Positions 51,433 through 60,704 are shown, numbered from the stretch's first letter. The stretch: 64,000 nt of DNA from Jiella soli (GCF_020615385.1 NZ_JAJAVB010000039.1:1-64000), one strand, 5' to 3'. Made by a program: numbers and translations. The notes: generated by a model not told the origin, from the letters alone.

Positions 51433-52253
51433 GCGCTGGTCCTTTCCTCGTTCTGCGGCACCAGCGCGAAGACCCGGAGCGGACTGCCCGATCCGTTGCG
51501 GATCTTCAGCGGCGCGGCGAAGAGCATGGCACCGCGGGCCGGCAGGCGATCGAGGCCGGCAAGGCACTGCAGGCCGTAGCGGCCATGGCCGTGCAGGATG
51601 AAATGCGCGGGATATGGCGGAGAGAGGTGGCTGCCCTGCCCAGCGTCGGTGCCGATCGTCTCGGTGCCGAAGCCGATGATGCCGCGCTCCTTGACGAGGA
51701 ACTCCATCGCATCCGGCGCCGGGCCTGGCGAATGGGCCCCATTCTCGCGCAGGTTGAGATATTTCGCGCTGCCGAGATGCTTCGACCAGTCGGTGCGGAA
51801 GAGGACCCAGGCCCCCGGTTCGATCGCGCCGTGCTTGTCTTCCCAGGCTTCGATGTGTGCGCGGGTCAGGAGAAAATCCTCGTCTTCCGCGCTCTCCTGC
51901 GAGAAGTCGAGCACAACTGCCGGGCGGGTCAGTCGGTCGAGTGGAATAGCGTCGACCGTCCCCTGCGGCAGGTTGCGGCCGGAAATCCAGTGCGCCGGCG
52001 CGTCGAAATGCGTGCCGGCATGCTCGGACATGGAGATGTTGTTCCAGTACCAGCCGGGACCGCGGCCGTCGTAGCGCGACACCTCCTCCATGCGGAAGGG
52101 CTGGCACTGGCCGAATTCCGGCGGCAGGACCATGACTGGAAAGTCCGGCGACAGCGTATGCGTGAGGTCGACGATCTCGACGCCGCCGGACACGATGCCG
52201 GCGGCGAGCGCCTGCAGAAGCTCGGCGCCGGAGGGCGCTGCGGCTGTCGTCAT
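51429..52253 (-). CDS. second cyclase-family hydrolase (isatin hydrolase / kynurenine formamidase-like)
   Basis: The 274-residue protein is homologous to the protein at 21675-22466. It has the metal motif EHAGTHFDAPAHWISG, the preceding aromatic pair WYWNN, then TDAGQGSHLSPPYPAHFIL. Dimer-side segments such as FRTDWSKHLGSAKYL match the family. Of the two cyclases, one may open isatin and the other N-formylkynurenine, but the sequences do not say which. Both neighbours overlap by 4 bases, so it is part of one tightly coupled operon. Confidence 0.8.
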   Translation of the reverse strand: MTTAAAPSGAELLQALAAGIVSGGVEIVDLTHTLSPDFPVMVLPPEFGQCQPFRMEEVSRYDGRGPGWYWNNISMSEHAGTHFDAPAHWISGRNLPQGTVDAIPLDRLTRPAVVLDFSQESAEDEDFLLTRAHIEAWEDKHGAIEPGAWVLFRTDWSKHLGSAKYLNLRENGAHSPGPAPDAMEFLVKERGIIGFGTETIGTDAGQGSHLSPPYPAHFILHGHGRYGLQCLAGLDRLPARGAMLFAAPLKIRNGSGSPLRVFALVPQNEERTSA

Positions 52254-53491
52254 TGTCCGAGTTCCCGTTCCAGCACCTTCGGATCGGCCGCAAATCGTGC
52301 CGCGATGTCCTTGGCGACGTCGCCGACGAAGCTCTCCTCGATCCCCTCGGCGAGCGCCGTGACCACGGCCTTTGCGATCTGCGCCGGCGCGACCTTCGGC
52401 GGCGGCACGTTCTGGCGCCATTCGTCCTCGACGGGCCCCGTAAAGACGCCCATGACGCGCACGCCGCCGGGACGCATCTCGGCCCTGAGGCACTGCAGCA
52501 GCGAAAGGCGGGCCGCGGCGCTGGCGGAGTAGAAGCCGTAGTCCGGCGAATTCGCCAGCGCATGGACCGGCAGCACGTCGACGATCGCCGCCGCCGAGTT
52601 GACGCCGTCGGCGCCGCGCGCCCGCATGCCCGGGCCGAAGGCCTGCGCGAGGCGCTGCAGTCCGAACACGTTGACATCGAAGGCCTCGCGGGCGGTGACG
52701 AGGCTGCCTGCGTCAACGAACCCGCCGGGTCGCACGTGATCCACGGTGTTGACGATGATGTCGGTCTTGCCGCCAATCTCGCCGGCAAGCTCGCTCACCG
52801 AGGACGTGTCGGTGAGGTCGAGCGGCATGATCTGGACGTTCGGGATCGCCCGCAGTTGCGCCTCTCCCGGGAACGGCTTCCACGGCTCGGCGATGCCGAC
52901 GAAGATGATCGCCGCGCCAGCCTTCGACAGCGCTGCCGCCACCGCCTGCCCCACCGGCTCGCGGCCGCTGGTCACGAGCACGCGGCGGAACTTCGGATGC
53001 GCGGTGAGTTCGCGCCATTCCGGATCGTCGGCCATCGCCTCGCTCCATTTCTCGGGCTGTGCCATCAGGACGGCATTGCCGCTCTTGTCGAGCTTTGCGA
53101 CCATGCGGCAGCGCCCGGGAACCGCGACATCGCCATGGAGATGGGCAACGATCGACGGGCCGCAGTCCATCTTCACCATGCCGACCCGCCAGGGCGTGCG
53201 CTCGCGGAAATAGAGATCGGTGCTGGTGCGGATCACCGTCTCGGCGATGACGTTCCCGCCGTCCGGCACCGGGCGGAAGCGCAGTTCGGTCGACAAGCAC
53301 TTGCCGCAGGCATCGCGCGGCGGATAGGCGACCGCGCCGCATTCGTCGCAGACCTGCAGCGCGAAGACGCCGCGGGCGGCGGCCGCTGTGAGGCCGAGCG
53401 CGGCGCGGCTGCGCTGCACCGGCGGCAGTTCCGGCGGCCGCGTGACCCGCTGCGGGTCCTTCTTGGGCGGGGGGCTGAGCGGGTGCGTCAT
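52250..53491 (-). CDS. DUF35 zinc-ribbon/OB-fold fused to SDR
   Basis: The protein has 413 residues. Residues about 25-150 are a DUF35-type domain with zinc ribbon CDECGAVAYPPRDACGKC (four Cys) and an OB-fold. Residues about 165-400 are an SDR with VLVTSGREPVGQAVAAAL, VDVLPVHALANSPDYGFYSA and an SDR-like Tyr but no clear YxxxK (YSASAAA), so reductase activity is uncertain. DUF35 proteins partner thiolase-like enzymes, and the thiolase gene lies directly upstream with a 4-base overlap. The fusion suggests channelling between ketoacyl formation or cleavage and a reductase-like fold. Confidence 0.82.
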   Translation of the reverse strand: MTHPLSPPPKKDPQRVTRPPELPPVQRSRAALGLTAAAARGVFALQVCDECGAVAYPPRDACGKCLSTELRFRPVPDGGNVIAETVIRTSTDLYFRERTPWRVGMVKMDCGPSIVAHLHGDVAVPGRCRMVAKLDKSGNAVLMAQPEKWSEAMADDPEWRELTAHPKFRRVLVTSGREPVGQAVAAALSKAGAAIIFVGIAEPWKPFPGEAQLRAIPNVQIMPLDLTDTSSVSELAGEIGGKTDIIVNTVDHVRPGGFVDAGSLVTAREAFDVNVFGLQRLAQAFGPGMRARGADGVNSAAAIVDVLPVHALANSPDYGFYSASAAARLSLLQCLRAEMRPGGVRVMGVFTGPVEDEWRQNVPPPKVAPAQIAKAVVTALAEGIEESFVGDVAKDIAARFAADPKVLERELGQ

Positions 53492-54687
53492 GCGCCATCC
53501 CCCCGCAGGATCGCCGCACCGGAGCAGAGCCCACGATCGTAGTTGATCATGCCGAAGCCGGAAACGAGTGCGGTTCTGGCGTTCTCCACTTGCCAGGAGA
53601 GCGACTGGCCGGTCACCTGGCGCAGCGCCTCGACCAGGCCCAGATAGCCGCCGGCTGCGCCCGCCTGGCCCGCCGACAGCTGCCCGCCGGAGGTGTTCTG
53701 CGGGAAGCTGCCGGCATTGGTGAGATCATGCCCGCGCACGAACTCAGGCCCCTCGCCCTTGCCGCAGAAGCCGAGATCCTCGAACTGCATCATCACGATC
53801 ACGGGATAGTCGTCATAGGTTTCGAGCACGTCGACGTCGTCCGGCTTCGCACCGGCCATGGCGTAGAGTTCGTCCACATCCATCGCCCAGCCTCCACGCA
53901 TCTGGATGGGATCGTCGGGAAACGCGTTGTGGCGCTCAATGGTGGAGAGCAGCGTCGCATGCTTCAAGCCGAGATCGCGGGCGATGTCTTCAGTGGTCAC
54001 CAGGAAGGCCTCGGCCCCGGCGCAGGGCATGACGCAGTCGAAGAGGTGGATCGGGTCGGCGATCGGCCGAGCGTTCATGTAGTCGTCGAGCGTCAGGGGC
54101 TTGCGCATGATCGCCTGGGGATAGGTCAGCGCGTTGTCGCGCTGGGCGACGCAGATCTTGCCGAAATCCTCGCGGGTCGCGCCATACGCCCGCATGTAAT
54201 GGTCGGTCAGGAGCGCGAAGGAGCCGTTCGGCCCGCCATAGCCATAAGGGTAGCTCGCATCCTGGGCGAAGCGCGAGAAGGACGAGAGCAGCTTGCGGAA
54301 CGAGTCGACCTCGTTGGCGTCGCCGCCGACGCAGGCGACGATCGAGGCGTCGCCGGCCTCCACCGCACGCGCGGCCCGGCGCAGCGCCACGACCGCGCTG
54401 GCGCCGCCCATCGGAATGTTGTCGAGCCAGCGCGGCGAGAGGCCGAGATGCTGGGTGAGACCGACGGCGGTGTCGGGGGCGAGCGTGAAGCTCGAGACGG
54501 AGAGGCCGTCGAGATCGGCCGGCGCGATGCCGGCGCGGCTCGTCAGCTCCTCCAGCGCCCGAGCGATCCACGCATGCGCGGTATCGGTCGAATAGCGGAC
54601 ATAGGGAATGCTGACGGGAACCGCGACGGCGACGTCGCGATACGGCCGGCGGGGATTGCCGCGCAAGGGTCGGACTGCCTCCGCCAC
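53488..54687 (-). CDS. thiolase family (SCP-x/acetyl-CoA acetyltransferase-like)
   Basis: The protein has 399 residues from GTG 54687. The sequence resembles the lipid-transfer/SCP-x thiolase group that acts with DUF35 proteins: MGGASAVVALRRAARAVEAG, YGYGGPNGSFALL, NTSGGQLSAGQAGAAGGYLG. The usual nucleophile-Cys region near residue 90 reads NIPMGGASA with no Cys, so carbon-carbon cleavage by the standard thiolase mechanism is uncertain. Retro-aldol-type enzymes of this group lack it. It starts one base after the ligase stop. Confidence 0.8.
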   Translation of the reverse strand: MAEAVRPLRGNPRRPYRDVAVAVPVSIPYVRYSTDTAHAWIARALEELTSRAGIAPADLDGLSVSSFTLAPDTAVGLTQHLGLSPRWLDNIPMGGASAVVALRRAARAVEAGDASIVACVGGDANEVDSFRKLLSSFSRFAQDASYPYGYGGPNGSFALLTDHYMRAYGATREDFGKICVAQRDNALTYPQAIMRKPLTLDDYMNARPIADPIHLFDCVMPCAGAEAFLVTTEDIARDLGLKHATLLSTIERHNAFPDDPIQMRGGWAMDVDELYAMAGAKPDDVDVLETYDDYPVIVMMQFEDLGFCGKGEGPEFVRGHDLTNAGSFPQNTSGGQLSAGQAGAAGGYLGLVEALRQVTGQSLSWQVENARTALVSGFGMINYDRGLCSGAAILRGDGA

Positions 54688-54688
54688 C

Positions 54689-56329
54689 TCAGGCCGTCCG
54701 CTTCTTCAGGGCCGTCGTGTCGATCGCGTCGCCCTTGCCGAGCGCCGCCGCCACGGCCGCCTTCAACGCGCCGCGCTGGATCTTCTCGGTCGAGGTGAGC
54801 GGGATCGCGGGCACGAAGGCGACGAAGCCCGGCGCCTTGTAATAGGCGAGCCGGGTCAGGCACCAGCGCGTGATCTCCTCCGCCAGGTCTCGCCCGGCCT
54901 TGTCCGGCTCCTTCGGCACGATCAGCGCGACCACCTCCTCGCCGCGCACCGGGTCCGGCGTCGGCGCGACCGCGACCTGCGCGACGGCCGGATGGCGTCC
55001 GAGCACGCTCTCCACCTCGACCGCAGCGATGTTCTCGCCGGAGCGGCGGATGACGTTCTTCTTGCGGTCGACGAAATGCAGCTGTCCCTCGGCGTCCCGC
55101 GAAACGACGTCACCCGTGTGAAACCAGTCGTCCGCCCAGGCGGCGGTGGTGGCCGCCTCGTCCTTCAGATATTCGCGGAAGAATCCGCGGCGCGGGTCGG
55201 CGCCCGCCGCGCGCACCAGAAGTTCGCCCGGCTCGCCCGAAGCGGCCTCCTGCCCTGCATCGGTGCGGATCGAGACCTCGACCTCCCGCTTCGGTCGCCC
55301 GAAGCAGCTGGTGCCGATCTGCCGCGGCTCTTCGGACGCGATGATCACCGCGCCGGCGCCGGTCTCGGTCATCGCCCACGCCTCCAGCAACGGAAAGCCG
55401 AAGCGCGCCTCGAACGGAGCATGGAGGCCCTTGTCGACCCCCGCGCCGAAGCCGAAGCGCACCTTGTGTGCCTTATCGGAGGGACCTTCCGGCGCCGACA
55501 TCAGCATGGCCGGCATGACGCCGAGATAATGGACGACGGTCGCATCGAATTTCCGCACGCTGTCCCACCAGCTCTTCGGATGGAAGCGGTCGAGGATGGC
55601 GGTCGAACCGGCGACGGTTACCGTCGCGATCAGCGAATAGGCCATGGCGTTCATGTGGAAGAGCGGCAGCGGCGTCAGCATGCGTTCCGGCGGTTCGGCG
55701 CGAAGGTCGCAGAGCCCGCCGACCGTGGCATACCATTCGCCGGCGATCAGGAAATAGGCGTTGGTCAGCAGGCATCCCTTCGGCTTACCCGTCGTGCCGG
55801 AGGTGTAGAGCAGCGCGCATTCGGTCTCGCGCGTGAGATCGTCGTGCGAAGTCGCCGGACGGGATGCCACGGGCGGCGCGTCGTCCGGCGCGATCACCGC
55901 AAGCGCTGCGCCCGTCGCCGCTGCGGCCGACCGAAGATCCTCGATCCGCTCACGGATCGCCACCGCCAGGCACATCTCCGAGTGTGCGATCAGGTACTCG
56001 AGTTCGGCGGACCGAAGATCCGGATTGATCGGCACGACTGAGGCGCCGAGGGCGTTCAGTGCGAACCAGTGGAAGACGAAATCCGGCCGGTTCTGCAGCA
56101 GCAGGCCGACGCGGTGGCCCTCCCCATAGCCCGCCCGGCGGTAGGCCTCGGCAAGAAGGCTTACGCGGTTCAGCGCCTCGCCATAGGTGACGACACCAGA
56201 GGGAATCCCGTAGACGGCGGCGGTTTCCGGCAGGACGGCAAGGAAGAGCCGTTCCGGAAAGCGGGTCGCCGTGCGTTCGAAGCGGGCGAAGACCGTGGCG
56301 TCCTCTATGACGCCGGAAAGAAGGCTCAT
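54689..56329 (-). CDS. acyl-CoA synthetase (AMP-forming)
   Basis: The protein has 546 residues from ATG 56329; the longer frame to 56374 overlaps the oxygenase gene. ANL motifs: LLYTSGTTGKPKGCLL, LLEAWAMTETGAGAV, DRKKNVIRRSGENIAAVEVE and STEKIQRGAL with the catalytic Lys. Directly after the Rieske oxygenase genes, it may activate the oxidised side-chain acid (for example dioxindole-acetate) for removal by the thiolase/DUF35 pair. This assignment is inference. Confidence 0.83.
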   Translation of the reverse strand: MSLLSGVIEDATVFARFERTATRFPERLFLAVLPETAAVYGIPSGVVTYGEALNRVSLLAEAYRRAGYGEGHRVGLLLQNRPDFVFHWFALNALGASVVPINPDLRSAELEYLIAHSEMCLAVAIRERIEDLRSAAAATGAALAVIAPDDAPPVASRPATSHDDLTRETECALLYTSGTTGKPKGCLLTNAYFLIAGEWYATVGGLCDLRAEPPERMLTPLPLFHMNAMAYSLIATVTVAGSTAILDRFHPKSWWDSVRKFDATVVHYLGVMPAMLMSAPEGPSDKAHKVRFGFGAGVDKGLHAPFEARFGFPLLEAWAMTETGAGAVIIASEEPRQIGTSCFGRPKREVEVSIRTDAGQEAASGEPGELLVRAAGADPRRGFFREYLKDEAATTAAWADDWFHTGDVVSRDAEGQLHFVDRKKNVIRRSGENIAAVEVESVLGRHPAVAQVAVAPTPDPVRGEEVVALIVPKEPDKAGRDLAEEITRWCLTRLAYYKAPGFVAFVPAIPLTSTEKIQRGALKAAVAAALGKGDAIDTTALKKRTA

Positions 56330-56339
56330 CGTCACCCGC

Positions 56340-56822
56340 TCACATGAACAGCTGGATATTGCCGAAAGGCGCATCGAAATTGACGAGGTCGACGCGCTTC
56401 AGGACGATCTTCAGCTCTCCGTCTTCGACCCGCAGCTCGTGCCGCGCCCAGCCGGCATAGGTGGAGAACTCGTCGCCGCGCGTCTCCGCATAGTGGAAGC
56501 TCGTCCAGGTGCGGTAGCGGTTCTCGGCCGCGTTCATCTCGTCGATCTGCGGCGCCTGCAACAGGTGCTGGGCACGGCTCCTGGGCTTCTGGCTATAGGT
56601 GCGGTTGCCGGCGAGCCGCTCGACCCGAATCCTGAGGAGCAGCATGTCCTCGTACATCAGCGAGGGCTGCAGCCTCGGATCGGTCTGCTGCCATTCAGCC
56701 GGCATCCAGTAATGCGCGTCCTCGGCATAGAGCGACAGCCATTCCTCGTAGCGAAGCTCGTCGAGGAGCCGCGCCTCGCGGTAGACGAAGTCGACGAGGT
56801 CCTTCTCGGTGATCTCTGTCAT
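56340..56822 (-). CDS. Rieske ring-hydroxylating oxygenase, beta subunit
   Basis: The protein has 160 residues from ATG 56822, which overlaps the alpha-subunit stop by one base. SnoaL-like/NTF2 fold of ring-hydroxylating oxygenase small subunits: FVYREARLLDELRYEEWLSL, DAHYWMPAEW and NRTYSQKPRSRAQHLL. It has a structural role in the alpha3beta3 oxygenase. Confidence 0.92.
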   Translation of the reverse strand: MTEITEKDLVDFVYREARLLDELRYEEWLSLYAEDAHYWMPAEWQQTDPRLQPSLMYEDMLLLRIRVERLAGNRTYSQKPRSRAQHLLQAPQIDEMNAAENRYRTWTSFHYAETRGDEFSTYAGWARHELRVEDGELKIVLKRVDLVNFDAPFGNIQLFM

Positions 56823-58174
56823 CACTCGGCTGCCTCCTGCAGGCCGTGGCCGGCCGGCGTCATCGACATCGTCATATACTTGACCCACGCATGGAACTGG
56901 TTGCGCATCTGCCGCTCCGAGGTGCCGCCGGCAATTTCGGTGACGTCGTCCGCCTCGCCCGGCTTGTAGAGCCGCTGGATGTTGACCCATTCGTAGCCGT
57001 CGGACATCAGGCCGAGCTGGGCGCGCTCGTACATTTCGAGATCGTCGTGCCCGACGATCGAGGTCGGAGCGTTGATCAGCCGGTTGTACATCAGCGTCCG
57101 CTCGAACAGCATGTCCGGCGCGTCGACGAGGCGGAAGGTGTAGCTCTCGACCAGCGTCTTGTCCGCGGCGATCGGCTTGAAGACGCGCAGCGTCTGGATC
57201 GGCCCCTTCACCATGATGTTGGGGAAGTAGCAGGTGTTGTGCCGGTTCTCGCCGAGGATCGCCTTCGCCCGCTCCTCGCCATAAGCCGCGACCATCTGGT
57301 CGAAGTAGCCGGGGATGGCGGAGTAGTCCGCGTGGATCGAGGTGGTGACGCCGGTGTGGCCATGGCCGTTCGGCCAGACCCGCAGCCCCATCTTCTCGAA
57401 GAAGTCATAGGGCGCCATGAAGGGCGCATAGACCTCGACGGCCATCGGCTTCTTGCCGCCCTTGGCCTGTTCGCGCTCCCAGACCGAGACCGCGGTGCCG
57501 GCCGAGGATTCGTGCGCGACCATGGGGTGGCAGGTGTCGGTCTGGTTCTCGACCAGCATCTTCCAGTTACAGGGATGCATGTAGCGCAGCGGTGCGCCTT
57601 CGAGGACGAGCTTTCCGGCCGGCGAGCGGTCGACCATGTTGTCGATCGAGGAGAGGCTGTCGCCGAAGAAGGTCTCGAAGTCGACGCCGTCCTTGGCGAG
57701 CCGCGCGAAGATGAAGTCGCGATAGACCTTGAAGGCGCCGACCCGGGGAAGGCCCGTCGCCGCCTCGCTCTCCATCAGGTCGGTGTCCTGGTAGCCGCGG
57801 TGATAGGGGATCGCGTGCAGCGCGCCGTCGGTCTTGAACAGCCAGGCGTGATAGGGGCAGCGGAAGACGAAGCCGGTATTGCCGCAGGCCTCGGAGACGA
57901 TCTTGGTGCCCTTGTGCGGGCAGCGATTGTGCAGGACGTGGATTGAACCGTCCTTGTGCCGAGAGGCCAGCACCGGCTTGTTGCCGATCTCGCTCGAGAG
58001 ATAGTCGCCGGGATTGGGGATCTGGCTCGCATGGCCGACATAGACCCAGGTGTTGGCGAAGAGATGCTCCATCTCCAGCCGAAAGATCTCCGGGCTCGTA
58101 TAAACGTCGCGATGCACGCGCTCGGGCGTGACGAGCGCCTTCACGGAAGAGGGATCGGCCTGGTAGCGGGACAT
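56822..58174 (-). CDS. Rieske ring-hydroxylating oxygenase, alpha subunit
   Basis: The protein has 450 residues. The Rieske [2Fe-2S] site is CPHKG at about 83 and CPYHAW at about 103. The mononuclear iron site follows as ENQTDTCHPMVAHESSAG (two His, residues about 209-216) with a C-terminal Asp expected. GGAGG lies 8 bases before the ATG. Candidates for the substrate are indole-3-acetate (as in IadDE-type auxin degradation), anthranilate or another aromatic acid; context favours an indole. No ferredoxin or reductase gene is nearby, so electron donors must be encoded elsewhere. Confidence 0.92.
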   Translation of the reverse strand: MSRYQADPSSVKALVTPERVHRDVYTSPEIFRLEMEHLFANTWVYVGHASQIPNPGDYLSSEIGNKPVLASRHKDGSIHVLHNRCPHKGTKIVSEACGNTGFVFRCPYHAWLFKTDGALHAIPYHRGYQDTDLMESEAATGLPRVGAFKVYRDFIFARLAKDGVDFETFFGDSLSSIDNMVDRSPAGKLVLEGAPLRYMHPCNWKMLVENQTDTCHPMVAHESSAGTAVSVWEREQAKGGKKPMAVEVYAPFMAPYDFFEKMGLRVWPNGHGHTGVTTSIHADYSAIPGYFDQMVAAYGEERAKAILGENRHNTCYFPNIMVKGPIQTLRVFKPIAADKTLVESYTFRLVDAPDMLFERTLMYNRLINAPTSIVGHDDLEMYERAQLGLMSDGYEWVNIQRLYKPGEADDVTEIAGGTSERQMRNQFHAWVKYMTMSMTPAGHGLQEAAE

Positions 58175-58348
58175 TGCATCAGCCTCCTGGATCGGTTCAC
58201 GGGCGTCGGCGGGATACGCCGGCTCGGATTTTCCTCATCATGCACATCGAGGCGGCGCCTGTATCGCGCCGACCGCGCACAGCCGGCATGGCCGCCTGGA
58301 AGATCGGGGCCGGCGGCCCTCGCCGACATGGCGCGTCGGGAAGACCGG

Positions 58349-59365
58349 TCATGCCGCGCCCTTCTCCTCGGCCGGCTGGGCCGGCGGCCGGTGGAGGCCC
58401 GAGCGCGTCAGCATGCCCAGGAATTCCGCCATCCGCTCCTGCCGGTAGGCCGGGACGTCCATCGCGGCATAGTCGTAGAAGCCGACGCCGTCGCGCAGGC
58501 CGTTGCGGCCTTCCGCCATGTTCGCCTCGACGATTGCCGGCGCCGCGAACCGCCTGTCGCCCATCGCATCGGTCATGTAGCGGCTGGCATGGTAGAGTAT
58601 GTCGCCGCCGCCCCAGTCGATGAATTCGAGGAGGCCGAGCACGGCGAAGCGGAAGCCGAAGCCGTATTTCACCGCCTTGTCGATGTCCTCAGCCGAAGCG
58701 ACGCCCTCCTCGACGAGCCGCGCAGCCTCATTCATCGCGAGCGCCTGGATGCGCGGCACGATGTAGCCGGGCGAGGCCTTGCAGACGACCGGGACCTTGC
58801 CGATCGCCTCGAAGAGAGCGTTGAGTTCGGTCACCACGGCCGGATCGGTCTCGCCGGTCGGGCTCACCTCGACCAGCGGCACGATGAAGGCGGGATTGAG
58901 CCAGTGCGCGTTGAGGAAGCGGCCCGGCCGGCCGCTCCAGGCAGCGAGCTGCGTCGAGAGATAGGTTGAGGTCGTCGAGGCGACGATCGCGTCCGCCGAG
59001 GCGAGGCGGTCGATCAGCTCAAGGCCGGCGCGCTTGGCCGCGTCCGTCTCCGGCACCGCTTCGAAGACGAAGCGCGCGTCGGCGAGAGCCGTCTCCGCCT
59101 CGTCGAGGGGCACGATCGAGATGCGCGCCATGATCGGCTCGATCGCGCCCGCATCGAAGCCGCCGAGCCCCGCGACCATGGCGAGGCTGCCGCGGATCTC
59201 CGCCCGCGCCGCATCGGCCATCTCCGCAAATGCCTGCGGCTCGCGCGGCTTGGCGTCGATCAGGCGCACGACATAGCCGGCATAGGCAAAGGCATGGGCG
59301 ATGCCGCGGCCCATGCGGCCCGCCCCGACGCAGGCGACAACCGGCCTGGCGCTCGCCGCCGCCAT
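58349..59365 (-). CDS. 3-hydroxyacyl-CoA dehydrogenase-like (carnitine dehydrogenase-like)
   Basis: The protein has 338 residues from ATG 59365, overlapping the upstream stop by one base. It has the NAD site CVGAGRMGRGIAHAFAYAG, catalytic-His block LNAHWLNPAFIVPLVEVSP and SPGYIVPRIQALAMNEAARL. The HWLNPA variant resembles L-carnitine dehydrogenases and related hydroxyacid dehydrogenases rather than long fatty-acid enzymes. It lies upstream of the Rieske genes in a minus-strand operon with a 174-base gap that shows no operator box. Confidence 0.83.
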   Translation of the reverse strand: MAAASARPVVACVGAGRMGRGIAHAFAYAGYVVRLIDAKPREPQAFAEMADAARAEIRGSLAMVAGLGGFDAGAIEPIMARISIVPLDEAETALADARFVFEAVPETDAAKRAGLELIDRLASADAIVASTTSTYLSTQLAAWSGRPGRFLNAHWLNPAFIVPLVEVSPTGETDPAVVTELNALFEAIGKVPVVCKASPGYIVPRIQALAMNEAARLVEEGVASAEDIDKAVKYGFGFRFAVLGLLEFIDWGGGDILYHASRYMTDAMGDRRFAAPAIVEANMAEGRNGLRDGVGFYDYAAMDVPAYRQERMAEFLGMLTRSGLHRPPAQPAEEKGAA

Positions 59366-60444
59366 CACAATCCGTCCCTCAGGAGCGCCTGCATCTCCGC
59401 GCGCGACGTTTCGGAAAGTCCGAGCCCTTCCAGCGTGCGGCCGCTCCGGCGGAAGTCGTTGCCGGTGGCCGCGCCGGCGATCGCCAGAAGTCCCGCCGCG
59501 ACCGGCACCGGCACCCCGGCCCATTCCCCGATCGAAACGAGGAGCGCAAGGCCGCAGGCCACGTCCTCCAGCATGTAGCGGTGCGCCTTCAGGTCGAGAT
59601 GCTCGTGCCAGTCGCCGGAGCCGACCAGCTTGTCGTGGGCGAGATTGCCGTACATCCAGTTCGACGTCTCGTAGTGGTCGGCAAGTGGGAAGTGCGGTGC
59701 GCCGTAGCCGAGCGCCTCGCGCACGGCGATCCGCTCGGCGTCGAGCGCGGAGTGGACGCGGCGGATCGAGGCTTGCGTACCCTCATTGTGGATGTCCCAT
59801 CGGTCGAAATGCTCGATCGGCCCGGCATTCATCAGGATCAACGGCGGATGGATGATGGGCCCGGCATTCATCAACGCGCCGGACAGCGCATCCTCGACCG
59901 GCTCGATGGCATCCGGGAAGGCCTGCGAGATGACCGCAAGGGCGTGGTTCGAATGGCGGGCGGGAAAGACGCCGGTCGGCAGCCGCGTCGCTCTTGTGGT
60001 GATGGCGATCTCGCCCGGGCCGTGCTTGCGGGTCAGCCAGGGCAGCGTGCCGGTCTCGGCGATGGCGACGTCGGCGGTGGAGCCGGCATCGCGCAGGATC
60101 TTCGTCATGAGGTAGGAGCCGAAGGTGCCGGGCGGCAGGTAGATCACCTGGCCATCGGACAGATGCGGGGCCAGCCGCCGGGCAAGGTCCTCCTGCGCGA
60201 AGGCCGGCACCGGTGCCACGATCAGTTCGGCGCCGCGCACGGCCTCCGCGAGATCGTCGGTGACGACCGGGATCGAGACGTCGCGCAGGCCCTTGAAGTC
60301 GCGAAGGGCGATCGTGCGCGTTTCGATCATCGGCCCGAAGGCGGCGCCGTCGCGTCGCCAGAAGCGGACGGCGTGACCGGCCTCGGAGAGATCCGCCGCC
60401 GCCGCATGCGAGCCATTGCCGCCGCCGAGAACCGCAATCTTCAT
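59365..60444 (-). CDS. NAD/NADP octopine/nopaline dehydrogenase family protein
   Basis: The 359-residue protein has the N-terminal NAD-binding motif IAVLGGGNGSHAAAADL and the octopine-dehydrogenase C-domain with NAGPIIHPP, WDIHNEG and SNWMYGNLAHDKL. Family members reduce imines formed between amino acids and 2-oxoacids, or oxidise opines. In a plant-associated catabolic locus it could act on an opine-like or amino-acid conjugate of an auxin, but this is speculative. It starts 39 bases from operator box f. Confidence 0.85.
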   Translation of the reverse strand: MKIAVLGGGNGSHAAAADLSEAGHAVRFWRRDGAAFGPMIETRTIALRDFKGLRDVSIPVVTDDLAEAVRGAELIVAPVPAFAQEDLARRLAPHLSDGQVIYLPPGTFGSYLMTKILRDAGSTADVAIAETGTLPWLTRKHGPGEIAITTRATRLPTGVFPARHSNHALAVISQAFPDAIEPVEDALSGALMNAGPIIHPPLILMNAGPIEHFDRWDIHNEGTQASIRRVHSALDAERIAVREALGYGAPHFPLADHYETSNWMYGNLAHDKLVGSGDWHEHLDLKAHRYMLEDVACGLALLVSIGEWAGVPVPVAAGLLAIAGAATGNDFRRSGRTLEGLGLSETSRAEMQALLRDGL

Positions 60445-60483
60445 GATCCGCCTTCCTCCAGTCCAACGGCTGGCAGTAAATGC

Positions 60484-60495
60484 TTTAGGCTTAAA
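60484..60495. promoter_or_regulatory. putative MarR-type operator box f (TTTAGGCTTAAA)
   Basis: One mismatch to the consensus. On the minus strand it lies inside the 17-base spacer of TTGAAA...TTTACT, a good promoter for the octopine-dehydrogenase/Rieske operon. Confidence 0.68.
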
Positions 60496-60704
60496 GTTTT
60501 CAAGCCCAGACGGGGGCGATTTTTCCGGATCGGCTGGAGCGCATTGCCGCCGGCCCGTCTCCCGCAGGCAGACTTGCCCTCTCTTTTGTCGCGTTTACGG
60601 GCTTCGTCGGAGAGCGCCGCCAAGCGAGCGCCTCGACCCGCCGCTCCGTTGGTCCAACCTCCGACGCATCAGCCCTCGTTGACAGGCCCGACAAGCGCGA
60701 TCAG

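Noticed and set aside
56340-58174. Firm call of anthranilate 1,2-dioxygenase (antAB)
   Set aside because: No antC-type reductase is present and anthranilate is already served by a complete CoA-dependent route; substrate left open, indole favoured.
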